This document shows, piece by piece, positions 1-7,605 of a stretch of 37,722 bases of DNA. Each line of letters begins with the position of its first letter. Position 1 is the stretch's first letter. Position numbers and translations under genes: made by a program. This stretch comes from Pseudostreptobacillus hongkongensis (GTDB taxonomy: Bacteria > Fusobacteriota > Fusobacteriia > Fusobacteriales > Leptotrichiaceae): NCBI RefSeq assembly GCF_001559795.1, contig NZ_LOHY01000154.1, forward strand, positions 5,583-43,304, given 5' to 3'. Below the pieces are notes generated by a model. That model saw only the letters and a list, made by a program, of their open reading frames with translations. It searched no databases and had not been told where the DNA came from.

Positions 1-1887
1 ATCTCCTTTTGGTCCTTTAAAATCTTTATCATTTTTCAATGTTTCTTTATCTAATGTTACTGTTACTACTTCTTTCCCACCTTTTTTTACTTTTGTTGTT
101 TTCAATCCTTCTCCAAATTCAAATCCTAATTTATTAACGGATATATCTTCTGGACCTGTTGTATCTTTTATATTATAAAAAGTAATTGATGGAACTGTTA
201 TTTTATTTATAACAGAATAAAGTTGTGAACCATTTATTGCATCTGTTGATGATGCACTTATAAGTCCTGGAGCAACATTTTGTAATCTTCTTTCACTTCC
301 TATATTTCCAAAACTTACTAAACTTACAGGACCTGTACTTCCACCTGCAAAATTAAAAGTCACTCCATTTATTGTTTCTTGAGTATACACACTCGTTCCT
401 TTTGAATTATTACCATCATTTTCTAAAGTTTTAGAATCGCTACCTAAAGCTAAACTTTTATCTACATCAGATATAGCATTATTCCCTAAAGCTAATGAAT
501 TTGTATTTTTTGCTTTTGATTTTTTACCTATAGCAATAGTTTCTGTTACAGTTAGTAGATTCCCATTACTTCCTGTTCCCGCTTCCTTACCTATGGCTAT
601 ATTATCACTCCCTACTATATAGTTCCCTGCATTATTCCCTAAAGCTAAATTATCACTTCCTGTGATATTATTTCCAGAATTTCCTCCAGAGGTATAATTA
701 GAACTACCAGTAATATTATTACCACTAGCATAACCTAGTGCCGTATTAAAACTACCCGTAATTAATTTACCCGCTTCTTTACCTAATGCAAAATTTGCTT
801 CTCCTATAATCTTAGAACCTGCATTAACTCCTGCTGCAAAATTATCTTGTCCTGCTATCCAGTTCCCTGAAGCAAATCCAAAAGAAATATTATGTTCTGC
901 TTTATCTACTGGTGTTAAATTAGTTGTATCTATCTCACCTGCAGCATTTAATGAAGCTCTATAATCATATCCCACATAATTTCCTGCTTTTTCAGCAAAA
1001 GCCAAATTAAAATTACCTACAACATTACTTCCGGCTGTTTTACCAAATGCTAAATTATTAACACCTTGTGATTGTCCATATCTAGCCTCCCCTGTAGCAC
1101 TAGCATTTACAACAAAACCATTAACATTTTCTCCAGCATTTAATCCAAATGCTAAATTATATGCTCCACCAACATTTTTACCTGAATTTTGTCCTATTGC
1201 AATATTTCTATTACCAGAAGTATTATGCCCTGAATCTTGACCTATAAAAAAATTATCATTACCAGTTACATTCCAACCAGCACTTGGACCTAACGAATAA
1301 TTATTTGAACCAGTCATACCTTGTGCTGCTTTATACCCTAAATTAAAGTTATAATTCCCTTTATTATTATACCCAGCACCTTCTCCAAATGACATATTAT
1401 ATATTCCAGCAGAATCACTACCTGCATCTTTACCAAAAGAAAAGTTATAACTACCACCTATTCTTCTACCACTACTTTCACCAAAATTAAATATATATTC
1501 AGAACTAGTATTCCATCCAGCTAATCTTCCAAAAGTAAATTGATAAGAACCTGTAGCACTATCTCCAGCACTTTCACCAACAACTATCTTATTATGTCCC
1601 CAACCAGCTTGTCCAGCCCTGTTTCCTATATATAGAGCATATTTACCACCAACACCCTGTACATTATCTCCTAAATATATTATCTTTTCCGGGTTCCACA
1701 TTATATTATTTTCACCAATTACTAAGGTATTAGTTGCTGCATTCATATCATTATCATTTCCAATAACAGTTGCATTGTTCCCTCCTCTATTATTACCAGT
1801 ACCTGTTATTGTATATGCTGTTTTACTTATAGTTGAAAGTCCAGCCAATAAAAATATATACATTATTTTTCTAGTTATTTCTTTCAT
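1..1887 (-). CDS. YadA-type trimeric autotransporter adhesin, N-terminal part (3' end off the left edge)
   Basis: This frame is open without a stop from an ATG at 1887 to base 1 (629 codons in the window), so the C-terminal beta-barrel anchor lies outside. The start has a good Shine-Dalgarno (AGGAGA). Residues 1 to about 24 form a signal peptide. The body is a YadA head made of about 20 degenerate repeats of 14-20 residues, with the pattern N-x-A-x-G-x-x-A-G-x-x-I-x-G (for example near 600-1400). Near 175-300 it changes to the neck/stalk signature ERRLQNVAPG followed by DAINGSQLY, which is diagnostic of trimeric autotransporters. The last residues before the edge read KGPKGD, which may begin a collagen-like stretch. 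The product should be a trimeric surface adhesin binding host or matrix ligands. The family is certain; the ligand is unknown. Confidence 0.93.
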   Translation of the reverse strand, partial: MKEITRKIMYIFLLAGLSTISKTAYTITGTGNNRGGNNATVIGNDNDMNAATNTLVIGENNIMWNPEKIIYLGDNVQGVGGKYALYIGNRAGQAGWGHNKIVVGESAGDSATGSYQFTFGRLAGWNTSSEYIFNFGESSGRRIGGSYNFSFGKDAGSDSAGIYNMSFGEGAGYNNKGNYNFNLGYKAAQGMTGSNNYSLGPSAGWNVTGNDNFFIGQDSGHNTSGNRNIAIGQNSGKNVGGAYNLAFGLNAGENVNGFVVNASATGEARYGQSQGVNNLAFGKTAGSNVVGNFNLAFAEKAGNYVGYDYRASLNAAGEIDTTNLTPVDKAEHNISFGFASGNWIAGQDNFAAGVNAGSKIIGEANFALGKEAGKLITGSFNTALGYASGNNITGSSNYTSGGNSGNNITGSDNLALGNNAGNYIVGSDNIAIGKEAGTGSNGNLLTVTETIAIGKKSKAKNTNSLALGNNAISDVDKSLALGSDSKTLENDGNNSKGTSVYTQETINGVTFNFAGGSTGPVSLVSFGNIGSERRLQNVAPGLISASSTDAINGSQLYSVINKITVPSITFYNIKDTTGPEDISVNKLGFEFGEGLKTTKVKKGGKEVVTVTLDKETLKNDKDFKGPKGD

Positions 1888-1928
1888 TTTGTCTCCTAAT
1901 AATTAAAGTTTATTCATATTTTCAATTT

Positions 1929-1959
1929 ATTAGATATCATTTTTATTTCTTAAAGTCAA
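1929..1959 (-). promoter_or_regulatory. Promoter of the YadA-type adhesin
   Basis: On the minus strand, -35 TTGACT (1954-1959) is followed by -10 TCTAAT (1929-1934) with a 19-nt spacer. An A8 tract (1961-1968) lies immediately upstream of the -35 and may act as an UP element. The predicted start is near 1921, giving a leader of roughly 34 nt before the ATG at 1887. The 19-nt spacer is longer than optimal, so strength may depend on the A-tract. Confidence 0.6.
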
Positions 1960-2001
1960 CTTTTTTTTAACATATATTTTCCTTAGTTTTTTATTAGTAT
2001 T

Positions 2002-2009
2002 CCCCCCCC
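2002..2009. repeat. C8/G8 homopolymer upstream of the adhesin promoter
   Basis: Eight consecutive C on the plus strand, which read as G8 toward the adhesin gene. It lies about 43 nt upstream of the predicted -35 element. Such a GC homopolymer is unusual in this very AT-rich sequence and is the kind of tract that changes length by slipped-strand mispairing. Confidence 0.8.
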
Positions 2010-2099
2010 ACCGCATTTTTAAAGGGTAAATCACCTTTTTAATTCTAAATATTATACAAAATAAATTTAAAAAAACTGTACCCAAATAACAAAAAGTAT

Positions 2100-2153
2100 A
2101 AAAAAATGTACCTCCAAACTATTTTAATTTTTTCTGTCCAGTTTGTTGGTACA
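2100..2153 (-). terminator. Rho-independent terminator of metNIQ
   Basis: The inverted repeat TGTACCAACAAAC (2153-2141) pairs with GTTTGGAGGTACA (2119-2107) with two internal mismatches and a 21-nt loop. A T7 run follows on the minus strand. It lies about 50 nt beyond the metQ stop. Confidence 0.72.
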
Positions 2154-2204
2154 TGTTCTATTTTGGTATATATTTTTATATAACATTATTTTACAATTCT
2201 TAAA

Positions 2205-2981
2205 TTAGAATACTGGGTATCCTTCTTGACTATAATTATCTTTTAAGAATTTCTTAACACTACTTGATGTCATAGCTTTTGCTAAGTCTTTTATTTTTTG
2301 ACTATTTTTATTATCTTGTCTTGATGCAAGTATTATTGAATATCTTTTGTTAGATCCTGTTTCAGTAAATAAAGCATCTTTTACATGAACACCTATTTTT
2401 AACATATGTGATGGCCAGTTAAATGCAAGATCTGCTTCCTTATATGCTTGTACTAAACTTGGAATTGGAACAGGCATAAATTGTAAATTCTTTTTAGAAT
2501 TATTAACATCTGATAAATTATATAATCCATTTTTAGATTTTAAACTTATTAATCCTTCTTTAGCTAAAATTCTTAAAGCTCTATCTTGATTAGTTGGATC
2601 GTTAGGTATAGCAACTTTAGCCCCATTAGGTATACTTGCTTTATTCTTGTATTTAGTTGAATAAAATCCTACATAAACATCATAAACAGGTACAACTTTA
2701 ACTAAATGTCCATTATTTCTTTCATTAAACACACCCATAAATGGCTCATGTTGATGGAAGTTAGCATCAAAATCTCCAGCCTCTAACCCTTTATTTGCAG
2801 TTACATAGTCTGTTAATAAAGTTATTTCAACTTTATAGCCTTTCTTTTCTAATTCACCAGCTGCGATCTTAACAATTTCATTCATAGGGTGTCCAGCTGC
2901 TGCAACTTTAATCACTTTATCATTTGCTAAAGCAAATGTAGTAAACATCATAGCGATGAATAACAATAATTTTTTAAACAT
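2205..2981 (-). CDS. metQ: Methionine ABC transporter substrate-binding protein (MetQ/NlpA family)
   Basis: This 258-residue protein is the solute-binding component of a MetNIQ-type importer for methionine or a related amino acid. The NlpA-family core is clear: the GHPMNEIV opening, TDYVTANKGLEAGDFDANFHQH-type region at about residues 57-78, and the VAIPNDPTNQDRAL region near 125. The N-terminus is a signal peptide with AxA cleavage (FALA/N, after residue 19), and there is no lipobox cysteine, so the protein should be soluble in the periplasm and not a lipoprotein as in most MetQ. Its ATG overlaps the metI stop by one base (TAATG). The Shine-Dalgarno GGAGAG lies inside metI. It is the last gene of metN-metI-metQ. 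Methionine specificity is inferred from the family. Confidence 0.88.
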   Translation of the reverse strand: MFKKLLLFIAMMFTTFALANDKVIKVAAAGHPMNEIVKIAAGELEKKGYKVEITLLTDYVTANKGLEAGDFDANFHQHEPFMGVFNERNNGHLVKVVPVYDVYVGFYSTKYKNKASIPNGAKVAIPNDPTNQDRALRILAKEGLISLKSKNGLYNLSDVNNSKKNLQFMPVPIPSLVQAYKEADLAFNWPSHMLKIGVHVKDALFTETGSNKRYSIILASRQDNKNSQKIKDLAKAMTSSSVKKFLKDNYSQEGYPVF

Positions 2982-3634
2982 TAAAAATCTCTCCTTTTCT
3001 TATTTAATTTATTAGATATATATGTACCTAAAAATTGTATAACAAAAACAATAAATATCATTATAAGGACTACTTTATATACCAGCTCATAGTTATATTC
3101 ATAATAACCATAACGCATAGCATAATCTCCTATTCCTCCACCACCTACTATTCCCATAACAGTAGAATAAGATATAAAGCTAATTATAGCTGATGTAAGT
3201 CCTAATACTAAACTACTTCTTGACTCAACAAGTAAAAAATGCCATATAATTTGAAATGTAGTAGCTTTCATAGAAAGTGCTGCATCTATTACTCCAGTAT
3301 CAACATCATGAAATGACTGTTCAACAAATCTTGCATAAAGAGCAACTGCTACAAAGCATATAGGAAAACTTGCTGGAAGAAGTCCAAAAGCTGTTCCAAA
3401 TACAAGTCTTGTAAGAGGTATAAGTACAACAACAAATATTAAAAATGGAAAACTTCTAACAACATTAATATATACATTCACTGGTATATATATCCACATA
3501 TTTTCTTTTATAGATCCCTTTTTAGATAAATATAGTATAGATCCTAAAGGAATCCCTATTAAAAGAGCACATATGGTTGGTATAAGAACCATTATCATAG
3601 TATCCTTTATTGAAAGTATTAATTCTAAATCCAT
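2981..3634 (-). CDS. metI: Methionine ABC transporter permease
   Basis: A 217-residue inner-membrane permease of the MetI family. It has about five hydrophobic segments and the BPD-type cytoplasmic loop (residues about 113-150, VIDAALSMKATTFQIIWHFLL) that docks onto the ATPase. Near 160 the glycine-rich MGIVGGGGIGDYAMRYGY motif is typical of MetI. Length matches the family. It overlaps metN and metQ by single bases, indicating translational coupling. It would form the transmembrane pore of the MetNIQ importer. Confidence 0.9.
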   Translation of the reverse strand: MDLELILSIKDTMIMVLIPTICALLIGIPLGSILYLSKKGSIKENMWIYIPVNVYINVVRSFPFLIFVVVLIPLTRLVFGTAFGLLPASFPICFVAVALYARFVEQSFHDVDTGVIDAALSMKATTFQIIWHFLLVESRSSLVLGLTSAIISFISYSTVMGIVGGGGIGDYAMRYGYYEYNYELVYKVVLIMIFIVFVIQFLGTYISNKLNKKRRDF

Positions 3635-4305
3635 TATTTTAATACCTCCCTTACATATTCTAAATAACTTTGATCATTTTCTTTTTCTATTTCTTTTTTC
3701 ACATCAAAAGTATCTAATATATTTCCATTTTCAATAACAGATACTCTATCACATAATTTTTTAGCAACATCTAATTCATGTGTTACTATTAATATAGTTG
3801 TATTATATTCCTTATTTATTTTTTTAAATAAAGCTATTATTTCATCCTTGACTATTTTATCAAGCGAAGCAGTTACTTCATCACAAAGTAGTAAATCTGG
3901 TTCCGTTACTATAGCTCTTGCTATAGCTACTCTTTGCTTTTGTCCTCCTGATAAAGAGGAAATATAGCTATCTTTTTTATCCAATAATCCAACAAATGTT
4001 AAAGCATCTTCAACCTTTTTCTTATTTTTTACTCCTTTTAAAATTAAAGGTAATTCAACATTTTGAAAAACAGTTTTATTGTATAAAAGATTAAAGTCTT
4101 GAAATACATAAGATGATAATAAGCTTTTTCTTTCAAATTTAATCAGACCACTATCTTGTTTGACTAATCCTTGTATAATTTTAAGAATAGTTGATTTTCC
4201 ACTACCAGACCTACCAACCAATCCATAAATTTCACCATCTTCAACTTCAAAATTTACATTTATTTCAAAATCTTCAAACTTTTTCTTTATATTTTCCAAT
4301 TTCAT
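3634..4305 (-). CDS. metN: Methionine-type ABC transporter ATP-binding protein, short form without NIL domain
   Basis: The ATPase of the importer. Walker A GRSGSGKST is at about residues 31-39, the signature LSGGQKQR near 118-125, Walker B LLLCDE near 138-143 and the switch histidine in VTHE near 175. I chose the ATG at 4305 because AAGGTG lies six bases upstream; the frame also extends to a GTG at 4314, which overlaps that ribosome site. The protein has about 223 residues, whereas typical MetN has about 340 with a C-terminal NIL/ACT-like domain that binds methionine and inhibits transport. That domain is absent here, with a normal stop, so regulation by internal methionine may be missing. 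The substrate could be another amino acid. Confidence 0.85.
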   Translation of the reverse strand: MKLENIKKKFEDFEINVNFEVEDGEIYGLVGRSGSGKSTILKIIQGLVKQDSGLIKFERKSLLSSYVFQDFNLLYNKTVFQNVELPLILKGVKNKKKVEDALTFVGLLDKKDSYISSLSGGQKQRVAIARAIVTEPDLLLCDEVTASLDKIVKDEIIALFKKINKEYNTTILIVTHELDVAKKLCDRVSVIENGNILDTFDVKKEIEKENDQSYLEYVREVLK

Positions 4306-4321
4306 TCCTATCACCTTTTTT

Positions 4322-4330
4322 ATTTTAGCA
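4322..4330 (-). promoter_or_regulatory. Extended -10 element upstream of metN
   Basis: TGCTAAAAT on the minus strand is an extended -10 (TGn plus TAAAAT at 4322-4327). No convincing -35 is visible. It ends only 16 bases before the metN ATG, so the leader would be about 10 nt. No SAM riboswitch or T-box structure is apparent between the upstream terminator and the gene. Confidence 0.4.
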
Positions 4331-4370
4331 TATTTCTTATCAACAAAAAATTTTTTTAATAAAATTAATT

Positions 4371-4422
4371 AAAAAAAGGAATTAAAATTATCATTTTTAT
4401 TATTTTTGATAATTATAATTCC
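4371..4422 (-). terminator. Terminator downstream of the DMT permease gene
   Basis: A 15-bp stem with one mismatch (GGAATTATAATTATC with GATAATTTTAATTCC, 4422-4408 and 4392-4378), a 15-nt AT loop and a T7 run on the minus strand. It separates the upstream hemW/DMT transcript from metNIQ. Confidence 0.8.
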
Positions 4423-4490
4423 ATATTATAAAATTTTTTACTTTAGCAAACATCTCTAAAATGCTTTAAATAAACATAAAACACCGATTA

Positions 4491-5348
4491 TCATTTTTTA
4501 TTATAATTAAACATATATATGCCCGTAACTGTTATTATAACATAACCAATAACACTATATATATCAGGTATTTCATTTAAAAATACTATACCTAATATAG
4601 AAGAAAATATAACCTGCGTATACTCAAAAACTCCTACTTCACGCGAACTTGCAAACTTATATGCAAAAGTTATTCCATATTGTCCTATAGAACCAAATAT
4701 TCCTATAGATAATAATAACATCAATGTTTTTAAATCTAAACTAGGTGTGTTTATTATTAATTCAGGTATGAATATTACACAACTAACAAAAGAAAAGTAA
4801 AAAACTATAGCAAAAGGATTTATATTTCCTCTTATTCCAAGACCCCTTATACTAATATATGCTAAAGCCGTACAACAAGCCCCCAACATTGCAAGTATAT
4901 ATCCAAATGAAAAACTCGAACTACCAGGTTTGACTATAAATATAACTCCTATAAAAGCTATAAAAAGTCCTATAAAATGAATACTCGTGAATTTTTCTTT
5001 AAAAAATATATATGACAGTATTAGCATTATAAAACTTGAAAGTTTCTGCATTATAGTAGAATCAGCAAGTGGTATATACATTAAAGTATAAAAACTAATA
5101 ATTACACCTAATGTACCACATATTACTCTTAAACTAAGTAAAGGAATATCTTTTTTATCAACCTTCAAACTAATACCTTCCATTTTAATAACTATAAAAG
5201 TTATTATTGTTATTACTATATTTCTAAAAAACATTTTATTACCAACACTTACATCAGGCAATAATTTAACTATCATTTGCAATGTAGAAAATCCTATTGC
5301 TGATAAAAGTATAAAAAACACTCCTAATAAATATCTATTTTTTATCAT
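4491..5348 (-). CDS. EamA/DMT-family permease
   Basis: A 285-residue integral membrane protein with about ten hydrophobic segments arranged as two EamA repeats (roughly residues 7-140 and 148-280). Each repeat ends in the usual pattern, for example FFKEKFTSIHFIGLFIAFIG near 115-135 and FLNEIPDIYSVIGYVIITVTG near 255-275. Such proteins are drug/metabolite or amino-acid exporters. The substrate cannot be read from the sequence. Start ATG has AAGGAG upstream. It begins 12 bases after the hemW stop, so the two genes are probably cotranscribed, and a strong terminator follows. Confidence 0.85.
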   Translation of the reverse strand: MIKNRYLLGVFFILLSAIGFSTLQMIVKLLPDVSVGNKMFFRNIVITIITFIVIKMEGISLKVDKKDIPLLSLRVICGTLGVIISFYTLMYIPLADSTIMQKLSSFIMLILSYIFFKEKFTSIHFIGLFIAFIGVIFIVKPGSSSFSFGYILAMLGACCTALAYISIRGLGIRGNINPFAIVFYFSFVSCVIFIPELIINTPSLDLKTLMLLLSIGIFGSIGQYGITFAYKFASSREVGVFEYTQVIFSSILGIVFLNEIPDIYSVIGYVIITVTGIYMFNYNKK

Positions 5349-5360
5349 AATTCTCCTTAA

Positions 5361-6443
5361 CTATACAAACTCAACAAAAACTTCATTAGAAAGCATTATA
5401 CCTTCTTCTGTTAAATATAGTCTTCCTTCCTTAACTTCCAACAAACCTCTTTTTATAAGTTTTTCTATTTTTTCATTTTCAGTGTATTCTACACCTTTTT
5501 CAAGCATTCTTAAACCTAAAATATATTTTAAGTTATCCACTTCTTTTTCATCAACTATTTCTATAGTTTTATCATTTATTGGTATAATTCCTTCATCTAT
5601 AAACTTATAATATCTAGTTAAAGCCTTTACCTTAGAAAATCTTTTACCATCATAATAACTTGTAGCATTAACACCCACTCCTACATATTCAATATTTTGC
5701 CAGTATTTTATATTATGTTTACTATTTTTACCCAATCTAGAAAATGATGAAATTTCATAATGAGTATAACCATTATTTTTTAGAGTTTCTCTTATTTTTA
5801 TAAACATATCGGCTTCTAAATCTTCATCTAAAGCTTTTAATTCTCCTTTTTCTAATCTCCTTGTAAAATTAGTTCCTTCTTCCCAAATTAAAGAATAAAT
5901 AGAAAGATGTTCTGGATTAAGATTAATAAATTCAGTTAAATCATTTTCAAGCATTTTCATACTTTGACCAGGAACTCCAAAGATTAAATCTAATGATATA
6001 TTATCAAAACCTGCAATTCTTGCATTTCTATATGTTTCTTTTGCTTTAGCTGAGCTATGATCTCTATTCATAAATTTAAGCATTTCATCATCAAAACTTT
6101 GAAATCCTATACTCAATCTATTTATCCCTGCCCCTCTTATGGCCTTTAACTTTTCTAAATTCATATCACTTGGATTTAATTCTAAAGTTATTTCAGCATC
6201 ATCTGTTTTATCTAAAACACTCAATATTCTAATTATCTGATTTTCATTTAAAAGAGAAGGAGTACCTCCACCAAAATATATTGTATTATACTTATATTTA
6301 GGATATAGCTCAATTTCTTTAATAAGATAATCAACATATTTTTCTATTTTATCATTCATATTTATAAATACATGAAAATCACAATAATAACACCTTCTAT
6401 TACAAAAAGGTATATGTATGTATATACCATCTATATTTCTCAT
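5361..6443 (-). CDS. hemW: Radical SAM coproporphyrinogen III oxidase-like protein (HemW)
   Basis: A 360-residue radical SAM enzyme. The N-terminus carries the CxxxCxxC cluster-binding motif in HIPFCNRRCYYCDF (C14, C18, C21), followed by YFGGGTPS near 57-64 and the GINRLSIGFQSF segment near 131, both typical of the HemN/HemW family. The motif starts almost at the N-terminus and the length is about 360, which fits HemW (a heme chaperone) and not the longer oxygen-independent coproporphyrinogen oxidase HemN. Start ATG has AAGGGG upstream. It lies 20 bases beyond the end of rnpB and before the DMT permease. Heme transfer as the role is from the family; no other heme gene is seen here. Confidence 0.88.
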   Translation of the reverse strand: MRNIDGIYIHIPFCNRRCYYCDFHVFINMNDKIEKYVDYLIKEIELYPKYKYNTIYFGGGTPSLLNENQIIRILSVLDKTDDAEITLELNPSDMNLEKLKAIRGAGINRLSIGFQSFDDEMLKFMNRDHSSAKAKETYRNARIAGFDNISLDLIFGVPGQSMKMLENDLTEFINLNPEHLSIYSLIWEEGTNFTRRLEKGELKALDEDLEADMFIKIRETLKNNGYTHYEISSFSRLGKNSKHNIKYWQNIEYVGVGVNATSYYDGKRFSKVKALTRYYKFIDEGIIPINDKTIEIVDEKEVDNLKYILGLRMLEKGVEYTENEKIEKLIKRGLLEVKEGRLYLTEEGIMLSNEVFVEFV

Positions 6444-6463
6444 AAATTCCCCTTATAATAAAA

Positions 6464-6792
6464 ATTGGCATCCCTATAAGCCAAATTCTGTATTTGTCAA
6501 TCATTTTTCTAGGAGTATAATTACTTATACCCTCAAGCGAATAACCAAAAGAGAGACGAGCAGCCTCATATTCTTTTATCACATTCTTGCTTCTGGAGGG
6601 GTTTACAAAAACTATAGTTGCCTATAATTCTAGTGAGCTCTTACCTCACTCTTTCACCCTTACCTTAAAAAGGCGGTTTACTTTCTGTTGCACTTTCCTT
6701 AAGATTACTCTTAGCAGTCGTTAACTGCCTCCATTGCTCTATGAAGTTTGGACTTTCCTCAAGACTAGCTTGCGATTGACTGGGATACCAAT
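6464..6792 (-). ncRNA. rnpB: RNase P RNA
   Basis: The minus strand contains the bacterial RNase P RNA hallmarks: the GAGGAAAGTCC block near 6745, AGAAAGTAAACCGCC near 6680, the AGGTAAGGGTGAAA block near 6655 and ACAGAATTTGGCTTA near 6480. The 5' and 3' ends pair as P1 (ATTGGTATCCC, 6792-6782, with GGGATGCCAAT, 6474-6464; one G-U pair). A T5 run follows P1, so P1 probably also serves as the terminator. The length is about 329 nt. The RNA is the catalytic subunit that removes 5' leaders from tRNA precursors. Open frames across this region are not genes. Confidence 0.95.
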
Positions 6793-6798
6793 ATATTA

Positions 6799-6827
6799 AT
6801 ATTACACTATATTTAGAAAATTAGCAA
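6799..6827 (-). promoter_or_regulatory. rnpB promoter
   Basis: -35 TTGCTA (6827-6822), 17-nt spacer, -10 TAATAT (6804-6799). The predicted start, seven bases downstream, coincides with the first paired base of P1 at about 6792. This supports both calls. Confidence 0.75.
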
Positions 6828-6837
6828 TATTTATAGA

Positions 6838-7605
6838 TTATAAATATTCAAAAACATCACTTGAATTATATTTTATAACCTCTAAATCAGCATCTATATC
6901 TTTTAATATGTTTTCTAATAAATCTACAACAAATTTTTCACTTCCATAATGTTCTAGATCTATTAAATGTAGATCTTGTTCACTACTATCAAGAGCTATA
7001 TGATGTCTTAAATCTCCAGTAATAAATAAGTCAACATCACTTAAAACTTGAGGTATAAAACTATCTCCACCTCCTGTAGTAAGACCTAATTTTTTAATTT
7101 TTTTATTTTGTTTTGATCTAACTATTCTTATATTTTTAAGACCTAACTCATTTTTTATATATTTAGCTAAATCTGATAATTCCCATTCTTCATCTAAAAT
7201 AACTTTTCTTAATGGAATTAAATCATAATCATAAATTTCTCCTTTTAAGTTCATTTTAGATAAAACATAATCATTTAATCCACCTTTACCTGAATCAAGG
7301 TTAGTATGTGCTGCATATACTGCAATCTTATTTTCTATAAGCTCTAAAATTTTTCCTCCAAGTAAATCATCTTTAAGTATCTTCTTAGAAGGTGAAAATA
7401 TTAAAGGATGGTGAGAAATTATTAAATCAACATTTTCCTCTTTTGCTTTTTTTATAGCTTGGTATGTTAAATCAAGACAAACTAAAACTTTATTTATTTT
7501 TTTATCTTTATCTCCAACTAATAATCCAACATTATCCCAATTTTCGGCAAGTTCTAAAGGGAATCTTTCTTCAAATTTTTCTGATAGTTTAGCTAAGTTT
7601 AGCAT
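6838..7605 (-). CDS. NIF3-family dinuclear metal-binding protein
   Basis: A 255-residue NIF3/YqfO-type protein. The metal-binding histidines are visible in ISHHPLIFSP near residues 63-72 and in AAHTNLDSGKGG near 98-109, with the C-terminal GGGDSFIPQ and HYGSE near 220 completing the usual site. Many members are annotated as GTP cyclohydrolase I type 2, but the physiological role is not settled. The length fits the short form without the inserted PII-like domain. It overlaps the sigma-like gene upstream by 17 bases, so the two are translationally coupled. In Firmicutes nif3 often lies just downstream of rpoD, which matches this arrangement. Confidence 0.85.
   Translation of the reverse strand: MLNLAKLSEKFEERFPLELAENWDNVGLLVGDKDKKINKVLVCLDLTYQAIKKAKEENVDLIISHHPLIFSPSKKILKDDLLGGKILELIENKIAVYAAHTNLDSGKGGLNDYVLSKMNLKGEIYDYDLIPLRKVILDEEWELSDLAKYIKNELGLKNIRIVRSKQNKKIKKLGLTTGGGDSFIPQVLSDVDLFITGDLRHHIALDSSEQDLHLIDLEHYGSEKFVVDLLENILKDIDADLEVIKYNSSDVFEYL

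Larger units (their letters stand above)
1888..2204. other. Intergenic region between metQ and the adhesin
   Basis: This 317-base gap holds the metNIQ terminator (2100-2153), the adhesin promoter (1929-1968) and a C8 run at 2002-2009 (G8 on the adhesin coding strand). No open reading frame or RNA gene is evident. Two further short sequences resembling TGTACC occur at 2078 and 2107. Confidence 0.7.

Noticed and set aside
2078-2153. Repeated TGTACC motifs that might be the ends of an insertion element.
   Set aside because: The main pair forms a stem followed by a T-tract at the expected place for the metNIQ terminator. No transposase or target duplication is seen.
4315-4370. Possible methionine riboswitch or T-box before metN.
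   Set aside because: Only about 55 AT-rich bases separate the upstream terminator from the start, with no matching conserved elements.
6400-6627. Two overlapping open frames, one on each strand (60 and 69 codons).
   Set aside because: They cover the 3' half of the RNase P RNA gene and the hemW start, have no ribosome site and no family features.
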